Source of the DNA: Antedon mediterranea | Lineage: Eukaryota > Echinodermata > Crinoidea > Comatulida > Antedonidae | Length of the DNA: 64,000 bases | Direction: 5' to 3' | Assembly: GCF_964355755.1 (NCBI RefSeq) | Contig: NC_092679.1 | Coordinates: 434,001-498,000 of the forward strand | In this document: piece after piece, positions 32,741 to 45,700 of the stretch | Layout of the letters: every line of letters begins with the position of its first letter | Position numbering within the stretch: position 1 is the stretch's first letter | Made by a program: the position numbers and the translations under genes | The notes under the pieces: generated by a model | What the model was told of the DNA's origin: nothing | Seen by the model: only the letters and a program-made list of their open reading frames with translations | The model's database searches: none

Positions 32741-34974
32741 GCATTGAAATTGTTACATGTAAACTAGTTATTGAAAAGTGTTTAGAATTTAACGCAAAGG
32801 TACAGCTACTGTATTTAGTATTATGAAGTCGAACATGTTAAGTAGTTTAAGCTAAATTTCACCCCAATTTACAGCTGTCTATTTATTGATATTAGGTCAA
32901 TTATATGGATTAGTATTAAGGTGCTTCCAATACAAATTAACTATATATTTTGATCATCATATTTACACTATACTAATACTATATCACTAGTAATAATATT
33001 ATATTTTACAAATGTATTGATATTATTTTATGCCTAAATAGTGTTAGTTCCTACTAGCCCAAATCCAATGCATATGAATTGTTTAATACATTACTGTAAA
33101 TGTTATTATTTCACCAAAAGCTCTTTAAAGTTACATTGGAAAAAAATAACAATTGTATATTATCCAGTGTCTAAAAAAAACACATAATAAAGGAAGCATT
33201 ACGTTGTATGTTAGGACTTTACAAAACTATAAAAGGAAGCTATAAAAAGACATGGTTAGTAGATGGTTAACATCCTGTTTAAGGTCAAACACAACTATTG
33301 CATCATGGGTAAGGTCAAGTTTTCCAAATACAACTATCATTTTAAAAGTACGAATGATGTCAACTAAAATTAAAGAATAATTGTACTGTACTTTTTGATA
33401 AATGAGTCACACATTTTAACGAAAGCTAAAATTTCTTACTAAAAATGAAACCAGAGTTGGGTGTTCAGTTATTTTGTTGTTTCACCTGTTCTTGAAGGCG
33501 AAATTTCTTAAGGTTCTCAAAATGTTGCAACAGAAGAATTATGGGGTTAATGCTTATAAACAAAGTATAATTTAAATGTTGCGTTTGTAAAATACATTTT
33601 TTTAATTGCTTTTTACAAGTTTGTGAAACATTCCGATTGAGAAATGGTATTGAAGTTGTTAGCTACAGCTAGAGTTGAGTACTACTTAAGTTTCGGAAAA
33701 GTGCTAAGATTTGACTCTTATTTATGAGTACAAACTATTAGTAATTAAAACAAGTTTAAAGCAAACATTTGTTATTACTTGAATTGTGCTAAATTAAAAA
33801 CTAAAAAAGGTTGCAACTACAGGTTTTAAACTAAGAGTGTGAAATTAAGATCTTAAGTACGGAACTAAGACTCGTCAGGCTGTGCTCAAACCAACATTCC
33901 ATTTACCAATGTATATATTTTGTAATCATTTCTGGATTTTAAATTTAACAAAATAAATAACAATTTTAAAAACATTTTATTTCTAAAATATTGCGTATTG
34001 TCTATTATTATTATTATTTAAATCGAAATAAAAAAAATGTTATTTGTTTTAAAAAATTAATTGAAATGTTTTTTTTAAATGAGATATCACCCACGCATGC
34101 ACTGCTATCTGCTATGATTGTACAAATGAGATTTTGATGGTAATGAACATCTGGTGAAAGAAACCAAAGATAAAACACACTTTATAATTTAGACAATAAT
34201 ATTTAGATCGTCCAAAACAAAATGTTGATCAAAATGAAACTGAAAATACTATGCTTTTTTTTAGGATGAATGTTTACACTTTATTTAAATAACAAATGTT
34301 ATTAGAGTTTTAAGTTTGGTTTTTGTTAGAAAGAATTGTTTTACCTATATAATCAAAAGTTTGTTTAAAAGTTTTAAAGATCATAATGCCTGATAGTTAT
34401 TTATTTTGATTATTTTCAAGGCGACAAAAACAAGATATTTACTGTAGTACAGATCGTTACTTCCAAAATTTTAGATTTTAATTGAAAGTGAACACATTAA
34501 ATCAGATGATTAGTTAAATAAATAAACTATTTATCTTGGTCTGGTTTTGCAGTTATCATTGTAATTGTGTTATATTATTGAATCAACTGTGAATAGTTTA
34601 GGGATGAAAATAATTAACCGTTTTATAATAGATGTTTTAAATATCGACAATTTTGTGAGCTTAATGAAAGAGTCAATACTCTCTAATTATTTGTCATTGA
34701 TAACTTCTGTCATTGATAACTCCTGTTATCTGAGGAGCTTATACTTGTTAACCTCACAAATATTGTCTATAATATATATAATGTTTCACTATAGATTATT
34801 ATCTGTGGCACTAAGACATAAGTGTCACTCATTACTATAGATGTTGTGAATCGCTTGCATGTATAATTAGTAGTATTTAAATCTAACTTAGAGTGCTTAT
34901 TTGTTACTCCTTGTTAATTACCAAGTATCAATAAAAGGCAAATCAAGCTGAAATCGGTTACTTTGTTTTGTTTT

Positions 34975-35062
34975 TATTTATTTTGGCAAATTGCCAAGGA
35001 TAACCTGTTCACAAGACAAACATATACACAAGGTGCTCTACATAATAAATATTTTTTTATCT
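34975..35062 (-). mobile_element. SINE tail (3' part only)
   Basis: Reverse complement matches 40905-41010: AACCTGTTCACAAGACAAAC and GGCAAATTGCCAAGGATAAC correspond to GTTTGCCTTGTGAACAGGAT and GGTTATCCTTGGCAATTGGC. No tRNA-like head is retained. Confidence 0.55.
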
Positions 35063-35175
35063 AGAATCTTTAGTTCTATCAATCCATTTACAGATACTAC
35101 TGTAGGACGGAGAATGACAATGTTGTGAGGTGGTTTTCCGAATGATTGTGAAATCAAAACGGTACTGGCTATGAT

Positions 35176-35401
35176 CAAGGCAATCTAACAACAAGATTCT
35201 GAGCTTCGGATATCAAAGTGTTTATCTGTGGCTGCGACACGATCAGTTCTACGCCCCTTAACAGACACTGCACGCTGCAGCGAATGTGTACAAATCACAG
35301 TACTGTTGGTATTTGTTGTAGCCAGACATAAGATCAAAGGACTGTTACAAGTTCTTATCTTGGCAAGGTGTGCTCAGTGTTCTCTTGTTAGATTGCCTTA
35401 T
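35176..35401. mobile_element. MITE family B, copy 2
   Basis: Terminal repeat CAAGGCAATCTAACAACAAG on the left and CTTGTTAGATTGCCTTA on the right, with the same inner words GTGGCTGCGACAC and TGTAGCCAGACATAAGATCA as copy 1. Flanks share TATGAT, consistent with a target duplication. Confidence 0.85.
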
Positions 35402-35660
35402 TATGATCAACTAGCCTGTGTCTTGTGAGTATTAAAAGTATGGGTATGTGCTTAGCCTGTGTTCACAGTACCATAATATTATCAAAGTATGATCAACTAG
35501 CCTGTGTCTTGTGAGTATTAAAAGTATGGGTATGTGCTTAGCCTGTGTTCACAGTACCATAATATTATCAAAGTATGATCAACTAGCCTGTGTCTTGTGA
35601 GTATTAAAAGTATGGGTATGTGCTTAGCCTGTGTTCACAGTACCATAATATTATCAAAGT
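35402..35660. repeat. 86-bp tandem repeat x 3
   Basis: Three virtually identical units starting TATGATCAACTAGCCTGTGT and ending ACCATAATATTATCAAAG. It abuts the right edge of MITE B copy 2; the array's TATGATCAA overlaps that element's presumed target duplication. Confidence 0.95.
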
Positions 35661-36514
35661 GACCTCATAAATCAAGACAGATTCAGTCTTCTAAGCAATT
35701 TTTTATTGCATCCACTTCAACAAAAACATAAACAAAACTTATATAGTCAAGTCCATATAAGGTAAAAATAAAAATAAATTATTACAATGTATAGCTAATT
35801 GGTGTTTACTGCAACATCATTCTGCAAAGGAATTTGGTAGAACATGTATTATTTTAAGTTTCATTCTGTGGTTTCATTTTCGAGTTGAGTATCTATTTAG
35901 TTTCAAACTAAGTTTCTGCTTTTGAATAATGACAAACTACCTATTATTAATATATAAACACAATAATATACACCCATCAATGTATCCAAATAAATATATC
36001 AGCAACCTTCAATATATTATATATTTATAATCTGTATAGGAATGTACTAGTTCTATTTCATGCTAAAGTGGACTATCTGGATGGACAGACAAACAAGAAG
36101 ACCAAAATGTACTATATACTATCTAGACAAAAAAAACCATTTTACATCTCTACTATATATAGATTATTAAATACAAAATGTTATATAATTTGATTAAAAA
36201 ATGATATCTATGGAATATGGAATTTATAATATATATATATTATTAATTTATAAATAAAATATATATCTTGTAAATACAAAAAACAGTCTGGACGGAAGTA
36301 TGGATTTACTATTCAAATATCATTTGGTTATTAGCGAAGATTGATATTAAAAGCACCTAAAGTGGAACAATCAGTTGAAAGGAATGCCTGTCTGATAGTG
36401 AAGTAGCAAGACGCAGGACCAACGCTTAACACTTCTCATCTAAATGTCATCATCACTAATGATTTTAAAAAGAATGGAAAGGGAATAAAGAGGGCATACA
36501 AAAATCCATGCCAC

Positions 36515-36742
36515 TCTTGACATCCATGTCAAAGTTGAAAGGTTAAATATGTCAATCAAGTTGACATAAACAACTCTTGTGATCCATAAGTCAAAGTTGA
36601 AAGGTTAGATATGTCAATCATCAAGTTGACATAATAAGGCCACACCTCTTGTGATCCATAAGTAAAAGTTGAAAGGTTAGATATGTCAATCATCAAGTTG
36701 ACATAATAAGGCCACACCTCTTGTGATCCATAAGTCAGGGTT
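36515..36742. repeat. 72-bp tandem repeat containing the dynein stop region
   Basis: About three units, the distal one degenerate. Read on the minus strand each good unit contains the codons for [15 protein letters not shown] and the stop. The rightmost unit is the real coding end of the dynein's last exon; the others lie in its 3' UTR. Shared words include CTTGTGATCCATAAGT, GTTGAAAGGTTAGATATG and TCAAGTTGACATAATAAGG. Confidence 0.9.
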
Positions 36743-39700
36743 CTGATAGGTCGGAAGGTCTACAGCTGTGACAAAGTTTGTTGAGAGTCCAGTAGATGAC
36801 AGTGTACCAGCCCGTGCTGATGTCCTGTACACTGGACATTGGTACAAGTACAATCCTTCTAATTTATCGCTCTGCTGTGATATGATAGAACTTATCTACA
36901 ATGGCAAGAAATTCAATTCAAACTTTATTAATCAAAAGTGTAAATAGATTTTTTTTAAATAACTGTTTTCTGACATGATTCAATTTAAATGCTGTTGTCT
37001 TTTTGCAAACTTTCTTTTACAATTCAGTTTTCTTACTGCCATGAACTTATGGTTACTTAAATTATGATACTGAAGTTTTTAAAAAAAAGATACCTTGACA
37101 AACAAAACTGTTAATAATGAAAATTAATGTCTATACCCTCACCTTTTTTGTGAGGGTCTCGGCTGGATGGACAACCTTTGTAAAATATTGTTGAAATTTA
37201 ATAAATTTATAAACTAAATATGTTTCAGTGTACCACTGGGTGGTTCAGAGTTTATACGTGTGCATTTATGCATAAGATTACAAATATTCAGTTGCAATGT
37301 ACTTCCACCTTGTACTATATACTTTAAGACAGTGACTTACCTCTGTTGGTAGAAAGTGTATATACGGCATTGGACTGAAGCGTCTACCAGCTAACGAATC
37401 CTGTAGAACTCCTTTAGCTCTGTTGAAATGCGCGCCATCAAGATAAAGACCAAACACTAATACACCTTCTTCTGGTACGGATATATCCTAAAATTAAAGT
37501 GTTAATGATTTAATTCATCAAATTGCAATAAATAACAACATGTACATGTTTCAAGACAATGATGAAATGGAGTCTAAGGAAACTAGGTTTGTATGATAGA
37601 GACCCCAGATTACTATAAAAAAAATTATTCAAAATAATAGTTAAAGTTTAACAGTATCAATCATAAACAAGAAACTTTCAATCCAAAATAAGTATAGTGT
37701 TTTGTGTTCATACCTTAAAAGCAAGTTCTCTAATATTAGTACCAGAGGTCAACAAACTGTCCTCCTCCTGCTCATCATCATAATCTTGAGACTTGTTCTC
37801 AGACATCACTTGGAAGGTGAAGGTTAGTGAATCCACAGGCAACTGATGTTGTCTTGCATGTCTCTGAAGAATTGCTGTGGTAAATCCTGCAACAGCAAAC
37901 GTCAATGACTTAAGCTCTGTCTACACTATCAAACTTTATGTGATGTGCCCATATATGGACATGATGATGTCATATCACTACCATATTTAAGCATATCACT
38001 ACCATATTTGGATACATCACACTTTTTTTGGTCAAACTAGTTTGATAGTGTAGACAGAACTTTAGGTAAAGGAAAAATGTTTGTAATATAAGATAAGGAA
38101 AGCGAAAATAAACTCTTAAGTTGTGAAAAAAATAAAAGTATTTATTCAAAAAGGTCTCACCTTGAGGAAAAAAGAAAGCCGAAAGCCAGAATGCAGAGGG
38201 GGATGTTCTTTTCGTATTGACATCCAACATTTCTGTTGCTTCAGCAGTTTTCTTACTGCCTTTTCTTTCATCAACAGCTAGTTCTTGCCAACTTGAGAAA
38301 AAGTCAACTCTTTGTTGGAGGTCCAGTAGCCATCCTCCCAATGGTTTACAAGATGCATACGCTGCAACCTGGCAAAAGTAAACATTTAAACAAAATGTTG
38401 TTAATTAATAACTCTTCATTGAATCAAATAGTGAGGTGATAATATTTAATATTTAAATAAATATTCAAATAATATTTAAATACAATCAAATGGTACTCTG
38501 AGAAGGTAATGCTGTGCAATATGAACCTCTATGAACATTTTTTAGGCTTCTTTATGAATTTTATTGTTGTGCTATTTGTTTTTTGTCACTAGTGTATTTT
38601 AACATATTTTAGATTTTTATAATGATATTATGCTTCTTGATTCTTTAAAAATATAATATAAATTGTTTCTATCACAACCAAATTAATTTCCCAGTTTGGG
38701 ATAATAAAGTTTATTGAATTGAATTCTATAATTGAGAAGTATTTGAGATAAATCTAAGGTAGTTATTTTACCTTCCACAATGTAGGAACTTTTTGAGCTA
38801 ATAACGCGTAATACATCTCCTCTAGCTGTTCTGACATGACAACCTCTCCTTTCAGAGCTTGTTGAAGGAACACAGATGACTTGTGTATCACCTTCAGAAG
38901 ATGATCAAAGCGACCCAATTCCTGATGGAGAACCGTGCCAAGAACTGACGAGGTCTCCTTCACTTTTGGTTGAACTAACAAAAAAAAGTTTTAAATCAAT
39001 ATCTCTTTTTAATTTATTTCTCTTTATTCATCTCAACACACAAAAAACAAAACAAAAAAAAGAGTAAAACAAAAGATGAAAGGTACCTCCCCCCAAGGGG
39101 CTTTTGAAAGGAGGTCCACTAAAAACTAGTTACATTAAGATCCACAAGAGGTATGCATATGTAATTGTTACAATGACTACTCAAAAAAGTTATAAGCATT
39201 AAAATACAGTCAACTCTCTCAATGTCTGGTTTTCTGGAAAGTCTGGTATTTGGAATGTCTTTTTAATAGTAAAAATGAATTTGGGACTGTTTGGACTTCA
39301 AAAGAAAAGTCTGCTATTGGGAGAGTTTCCGGTTTTCAGAGTATTGGGAGAGATGACTGTATTAATAATACTGGTTCTTTAACTAACCTTTGGAGTGAGA
39401 TGTAGCCTGTTGTACACTTGCACCCTCATCAATACATGTGACAATGTATGGTAATTTATTCTGAATGTCAACTAAGAGCTGTTTCACCATGCTATCACTG
39501 CTCCTATCAACACTGAGAATTAAGAAAGAAAGTAACTATCATTAATAATATTATAGCAAATATTGTAGCATCAGTAACTTAAGTTCTGTCTACACTATCA
39601 GAATAGTTTGACAAAAAGGTGTGATGTGCCCAAATATGGTCGTGACATGACATCATGTCCATATAATGGGCACATCACATTTTCTTGTCACATAAAGTTT

Positions 39701-42700
39701 GATAGTGTAGACTTTCACTACACTGTCACAATTAGTGAATAGATACAGTAAGTGAACACCTGAATGTGACACATGTACATGACATAACCATCAGGGCAGG
39801 AGCATTGAAAGTGTAACATTTAGTTTACATAGTGCATTAAAGACATTACATCTTGAAATTAAGAGTCACATCTTACCCAGCAATTGTACTGTGCCACCTC
39901 GGTTGAACACTAGAAATGATACTAATCAGTTTGCTGCCCTCCCTCTCTTGGAAGGCATTTTGTGCATTAGTATGCATACCAAAAATATCAGGAGAGTCAA
40001 TATCAGGGAGGTTTGCTATATATGTTTGTGTATCTTGCAGACTATACTGTATTGGTACTGGGTGATACATCTGAATTAAAAGAAAATAAATCCTTATAAT
40101 TGTTACACTCATGCTACATGTTATCTACATAGTGAGGCATAAATTGGTATAATCTTTACACTCATGCTACATGTTATCTACATAGTGAGGCATAAATTGG
40201 TATAATCGTTACACTCATGCTACATGTTATCTACATAGTGAGGCATAAATTGGTATTTTTGTGGCTTTAGCTCTGTCTACACTATCAAAATTTATGCAAC
40301 ACAAAAATATGATTTCATTTGTTTTTTTATAAAACGTTGTTTAATTAGGGTGCATGAGGCCTTCAACACTCATATCATACCATATTTGGGCACATCACAC
40401 TTTTTTTGACAAAAAAATTTAATAGTGTAGACAGAGCCTTAGATGAAAGTTGAATTTTATTTACTTTGCTATCAGAGGAGTAGAAGTAGTCTGGCTCAAG
40501 AGCTTCCTGGCAGAAGTACTTTTTGAGAATGCTTCCTAAACACCTTCTATCCCAGTTGTCTGTGACCCTTCCTCCATAACCAACCTCTCCGATCTGATAC
40601 TCCAACGCTGGCCAAGGAATGTCTCCCTCTCTTGATAACAACATTTGCAGAACTTGGATAGAAACCTGAAAACAATGATGGTTAACATGTTCAATTCAAA
40701 TAACTTCATTATCCTGTATAAAAGATTTCCTTTGATGACTAGCTCAGAAAGTGGATTCGTTTCATATTATTGTAATTTCTCTCGGAGTGGAGTTGTGTCT
40801 TGGTGGTTATGATGGTTTGCTACCAATCCAATGGTCCTGGGTTCAAGTCCTGTCATGTCTAATGATAAATTACAACTCCACTCCCAAAGACTTATAATAA
40901 GACTTTGTTTATGTAGAGCATCTTGTGTATGTTTGCCTTGTGAACAGGATTACCACCTTTAAAGAATAGTGAATGAATTCGCTTATGGTTATCCTTGGCA
41001 ATTGGCCTAAATATATAAACAAAACGAACAATTTAATATTTATATTTTTATTATTATTATTTTGTAAGCAATTCAGTGATGTAATGAAAGTATTTTGCTG
41101 TTGCATGTAAAAATGGAAATTGATCACTTACATGCAAGTCAGATAAAGTAAACTCATAAGGAATATTCCAACCAAGAGTGCCATACTTCTTCCTTTCATG
41201 AACAACAGCATTAAAGAAGCATAAACCAAAGAGGAGATTCTTCCAGTTTTTGTTTGAGCTACCAGTCTCCCAAAGAGTCTCATTCAAACTGGTGGTGAGG
41301 GATCGTTGAAGGTTGCCTTTCAAACCATGTGGAGACTCCACTGTCATCTAAAAGATTAATTATGTAGAAGTTTAAATTAGTGACTTTAGTGTAGTCACAG
41401 ACACAGACTATACAACCAGAGAGCTTGAGATCATTATGCGTCAGATGACACCTGAGAGCGTGAGTATTGGTTAGGTAGGCTTATTGGATGTATAAGTATA
41501 AGTTTATTGGATGTATAAGTATAAGTTTATTGGATGTTATGTAAAAATAAAAATACTCCTTGCATTTAAGTTTAATTAAATAACTTAATTAAATTCACCT
41601 TTGTACCAAGTTGTAGGATTGGAAGAGGAAAAGATGAGTCTGGCTTGGAACTGAGCCAAAGACGGAATTGTGGATCAAGATCGGCATGTGGTTTGTTAAA
41701 TCTGAAAGAGAAATACAACTAAAATTAAATATGAATATAAGTAAATACATGATGTATTTATGTGAAAGGTGGCGCAGAGTGATAAAGAGAAGACGCTTGA
41801 CATGGTATGGACACTTTTATTGTCTAGATTCTGAAAACCAAGCGCAATGAGCTCTATCCGAATAAATGAGAAAAGTCAAGAGACCAAGAGGATGACCCAA
41901 AACCACATCGATAAAAATTATAGAAAATGATACGAAAAAAAAAAGTCTATGTACACGCTGCCCAATCACTGTGATTGGAAAAATGCGCCATGTCGCAAGC
42001 TGTACAGCCTTTATGATGATGATGAAAGATGAAGAAGTGAAAAATGCGCTATGTCGCAAGCTGTACAGCCTTTATGATGATGATGAAAGATGAAGAAGTG
42101 AAAAGTGCGCTATGTCGCAAGCTGTACAGCCTTTATGATGATGATGAAAGATGAAGAAGTGAAAAATGCGCTATGTCGCAAGCTGTACAGCCTTTATGAT
42201 GATGATGAAAGATGAAGAAGTGAAAAGTGCGCTATGTCGCAAGCTGTACAGCCTTTATGATGATGATGATGAAAGATGAAGAAGTGAAAAATGCGCTATG
42301 TCGCAAGCTGTACAGCCTTTATGATGATGATGATGAAAGATGAAGAAGTGAAAAATGCGCTATGTCGCAAGCTGTACAGCCTTTATGATGATGATGATGA
42401 AAGATGAAGAAGTGAAAAATGCGCTATGTCGCAAGCTGTACAAGCTGATGAATGAAAGATGAAGAAGTGAAAAGAAAAAGCTTAAGAAAAAGACTGAGTC
42501 ATAGACGTTATAAAATAAAGGAAGTCCCTTACCCTTCAACAATTGCCTGAAGTCTTGGCATGAAGGAGGCAGCAAGATGGCAGTTCTGCAGAAACACCCA
42601 ACGACCTTTCAGAATCTGTGCTTTGGCAATTAGTTCCTCTGCTTTGGGTCCTTGGCCTCGACCAAGTGAGATCATATCCAAGTGTAATGTGCTTCCACGT

Positions 42701-45700
42701 AGTTCCTTTGCAAAGCGCATTAGTTCTACAGTTGGATCAACACCTACAAGCAAAAAGAGAAGTAATTGAGGAGCATTCGTTTTATTTTTTGTCTTATGTG
42801 GCAATAATTTTTAATAATTGATTGCAGTTTCTCCATCTACAGTATTGTATACAAATATAAGTAAACAAAAAACATCACGTAATAAAAATAAAAGAAATAA
42901 ACACCTGATGATAGAATGAATAAAAGAAATAAACACCTGATGATAGAATGAATATAAGTGGCTGCTTGGCGCTGGATTCTTCAAAGACCTCTTTCAGATC
43001 AAGACCACCTCTTGCTAAGTATTCTGCACCCATTAGTTCTTTGATGTAACTTTTCGCACTTGTTATCTGACATTCAGGTCGAAGAACTTTTATAAGAATT
43101 AAGCGCTCAAATAATTTCAGATTCTCCCAGTGAAAGAAGGTTGACTCTTCTAGATATACAGAAATAAAATAAAATTTCAGTCAGTCAATCTTTTTGATGT
43201 ACAGTATGTGAAAGCATACCCGGTAGCTTCAAGAATATTTTTGATAGCACACCACAAATCTTACATAGAAATAATTTTTGACAGAATCTTCATGAAAAAC
43301 TGCCCTGGCAAATAAATGTTTTTTGTAGGTAATATTACCTGAAGTAGCAGCAGGTTGATCTATTAGATAGAATGGATCCAGTGAAAGTACAAACATCTCC
43401 CATTGCTTCACGTTATTTATAATACTATGACACAAGCCTCTGAAACCTTTCAGTACCATTGATAGGTACTGGCACTGCTTCCATCCACTCTCAGAGATCC
43501 ACCGAGGAGGTTTGGATGTTACATGACCTGTTACGCTAACCGTACTGCGTACAGATGATGCGGATGATACACGAGAAGACGGTGCTCTATTAACACCAGA
43601 TTCGGCTTCTAGTCTTTGCATAGCTGTCATACCTTGAAACAAAAAATTTAATGTAAAATGTAAAACAGTAAATAAACCGAAACAAATTTTACATCTACAC
43701 TATTTCATTTTATCTGAAAGGATTTGTTAATACATTACCATCATGTTTCTGAAGTTGTTCTGCAGAGGTCAACTCTGCTAGAACATTGGTCTGCAGGAAA
43801 GCCTGCCATTCCGTGTCAGTGATGTCATGATCAACTGGGTCCTCTTGTCTGGTCCAAGTTGCAACTCGTTTGATACTGGTACACAGCAGGAATGAGAAGA
43901 CGAGTTGATGTTTCACAAACAATGCTTTTGAGACAACTCTGAAGAAAAACAAAGGTTGCACAATTTGTCTTGGTTTTGGTTAAAAACTGTCAAGATCCTA
44001 AAGCTATGTCTACACTATCAAACTAGTTTGACAAAAAAAGTGTGATGTGCCCAAATATAGTAGTGATATGCTGAAATACTGTATGGTACTGTAGTTATAT
44101 GACATCATCATGTCCATATATATATGTTTTCAAATAAACTTTGATAGTATAGACAGAGCTTAAGTCTTGGAATGCTGTGGTGTGGGTGGATTTTTATTGA
44201 TTGTTAGTTGTATACTGGGTCCACTGTTATGAAAATGGTCCTGTACTGAAGAGGTCACATAGTATAATAAAGAAAGAAATAAAATAAAAATAAGATACTT
44301 CACAAGTTACCTATAGATACTGTTAGTGAGATGAGACACCATGTTCTGCAGATGCTTTACTAAATCCAGGTCACTTCTTTCATCAGATTGAAACCTCTCC
44401 GCCAGGTTTCTTGACAAATCTGGACTACTTCTGGCGCTGGAAGGTCTAAGACGACCAGCAAGATGTTGCTTGCTAGCACTGGATGGTCTGCTTGAGGTCT
44501 GAGACTTGATTTGACAAATGCAAGTACGGAACATCTCTTGGAACCATGGTAGTGAGAACTGGTACATAACATCTATACTGGAAAGATCTGCCAATACAAA
44601 GTAAAGAATGGCACCTCTGGTTGCAACCTGTACACATATAAACAATTTTGATTACCAAACAAAGAGTTTTTCTAAAAAAGATTAACAGACTATATAACTT
44701 TGCAACACATCTCAAACAAATGAATTTCAAATTCAAAAGTGGTTTGACAACAGTGACCTTTCGATATGTGATGACCCAGGACGTAAAAACTAGTTACATC
44801 GTGTTAAATAACTTTGCACCACATGCAGGACATTGAGATGTGCATCCTAAAATGATTCCTCAACAGTTTTAGCAGATTCTAGTCAAGATGACAACAAAAA
44901 CACAATATGCATACTGAGGTCGTAGGTCATTGTAAACAAAAACCTTCCTTTTAATATCAAATAAACTAAATAGCAAATAATAAATAATTCCTTACTGAAA
45001 TGTACTTTTTTCTAGCATAATCCAGTTCCTTCTGTGTGACCTCTGACTGCAGGAGACGTTGATGAATTTCTTCAGACATTGTTTTGCTCTTTTCAAGAGT
45101 TTCCACAAGATCCTGATCATCAAGAATGTGACCTATGTTTACAGAAATTTTGATAACATTGTGTAATTATTTATTCCTCCTTGGTATATCCAGTGTTAAG
45201 GATCTTTGGGCTTATTGGATTCAGACACAATTATTTCAGAATCTTACTTTGTGTGAATAAACTAAACTTAAACTTCCTAAATTTTCAATTTTAAATTATT
45301 TTTCGACACAATCGGTCAAGGTCAAACTACAAAACAAGTGCGGATAACCAATTATAAAAATATAAAACAACATCTGATTGCTATTGGAAGGTAGATATTT
45401 ACAGCTTTACTTGAAAGCAAATCTTTACCTTGCGACTTCTGTAAAAGGCTAAGTGATCGGTCTTCGAGGTCTCTCAATTGTTTAATATCATTAGCAATGC
45501 TTTCTAGTAATTCACTTCTTTGTCTTTCAAGTACAGGTTGTTCCTAGTGAAACAAATCAAATAATAACCATAACAAAATAAAAATCATGTTGACACAATT
45601 GGCACCCCACAAGGAGTTTTCGTTCATGGTTAATGATTTGAAAAGCTCTGTCTACACTATCAACCTAGTTTGACAAAAAAGTGCGATGTGCCTAAAATGG

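Larger units (their letters stand above)
31308..36685. other. Gene-poor space between convergent EHD and dynein genes
   Basis: Very AT-rich. The EHD 3' UTR starts here; possible polyadenylation signals include AATAAATATAG near 31600, AATAAATTC near 31972 and AATAAAAGG near 34931. It also holds a three-copy repeat near 32590-32740, a SINE tail, MITE B copy 2 and an 86-bp tandem array. The open frames at 32439-32675 and 34565-34840 have no recognisable domain and look like chance. From about 36690 leftwards is the dynein 3' UTR. Confidence 0.6.
36686..41701 (-). other. Dynein block: C-terminal domain
   Basis: Exons 41599-41701 ([20 protein letters not shown]), 41132-41347 ([33 protein letters not shown]), 40465-40665 ([20 protein letters not shown]), 39877-40070 ([17 protein letters not shown]), 39388-39512, 38772-38974, 38161-38368, 37714-37886 (acidic insert [16 protein letters not shown]), 37341-37487 ([20 protein letters not shown]) and 36686-36895 ([34 protein letters not shown]). 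Where most axonemal chains have GARWD this one has GAHFN. Confidence 0.88.

Noticed and set aside
34565-34840. 91-residue ORF in the EHD-dynein interval
   Set aside because: Low-complexity hydrophobic translation of AT-rich DNA, no domain, no splice context. Treated as chance.
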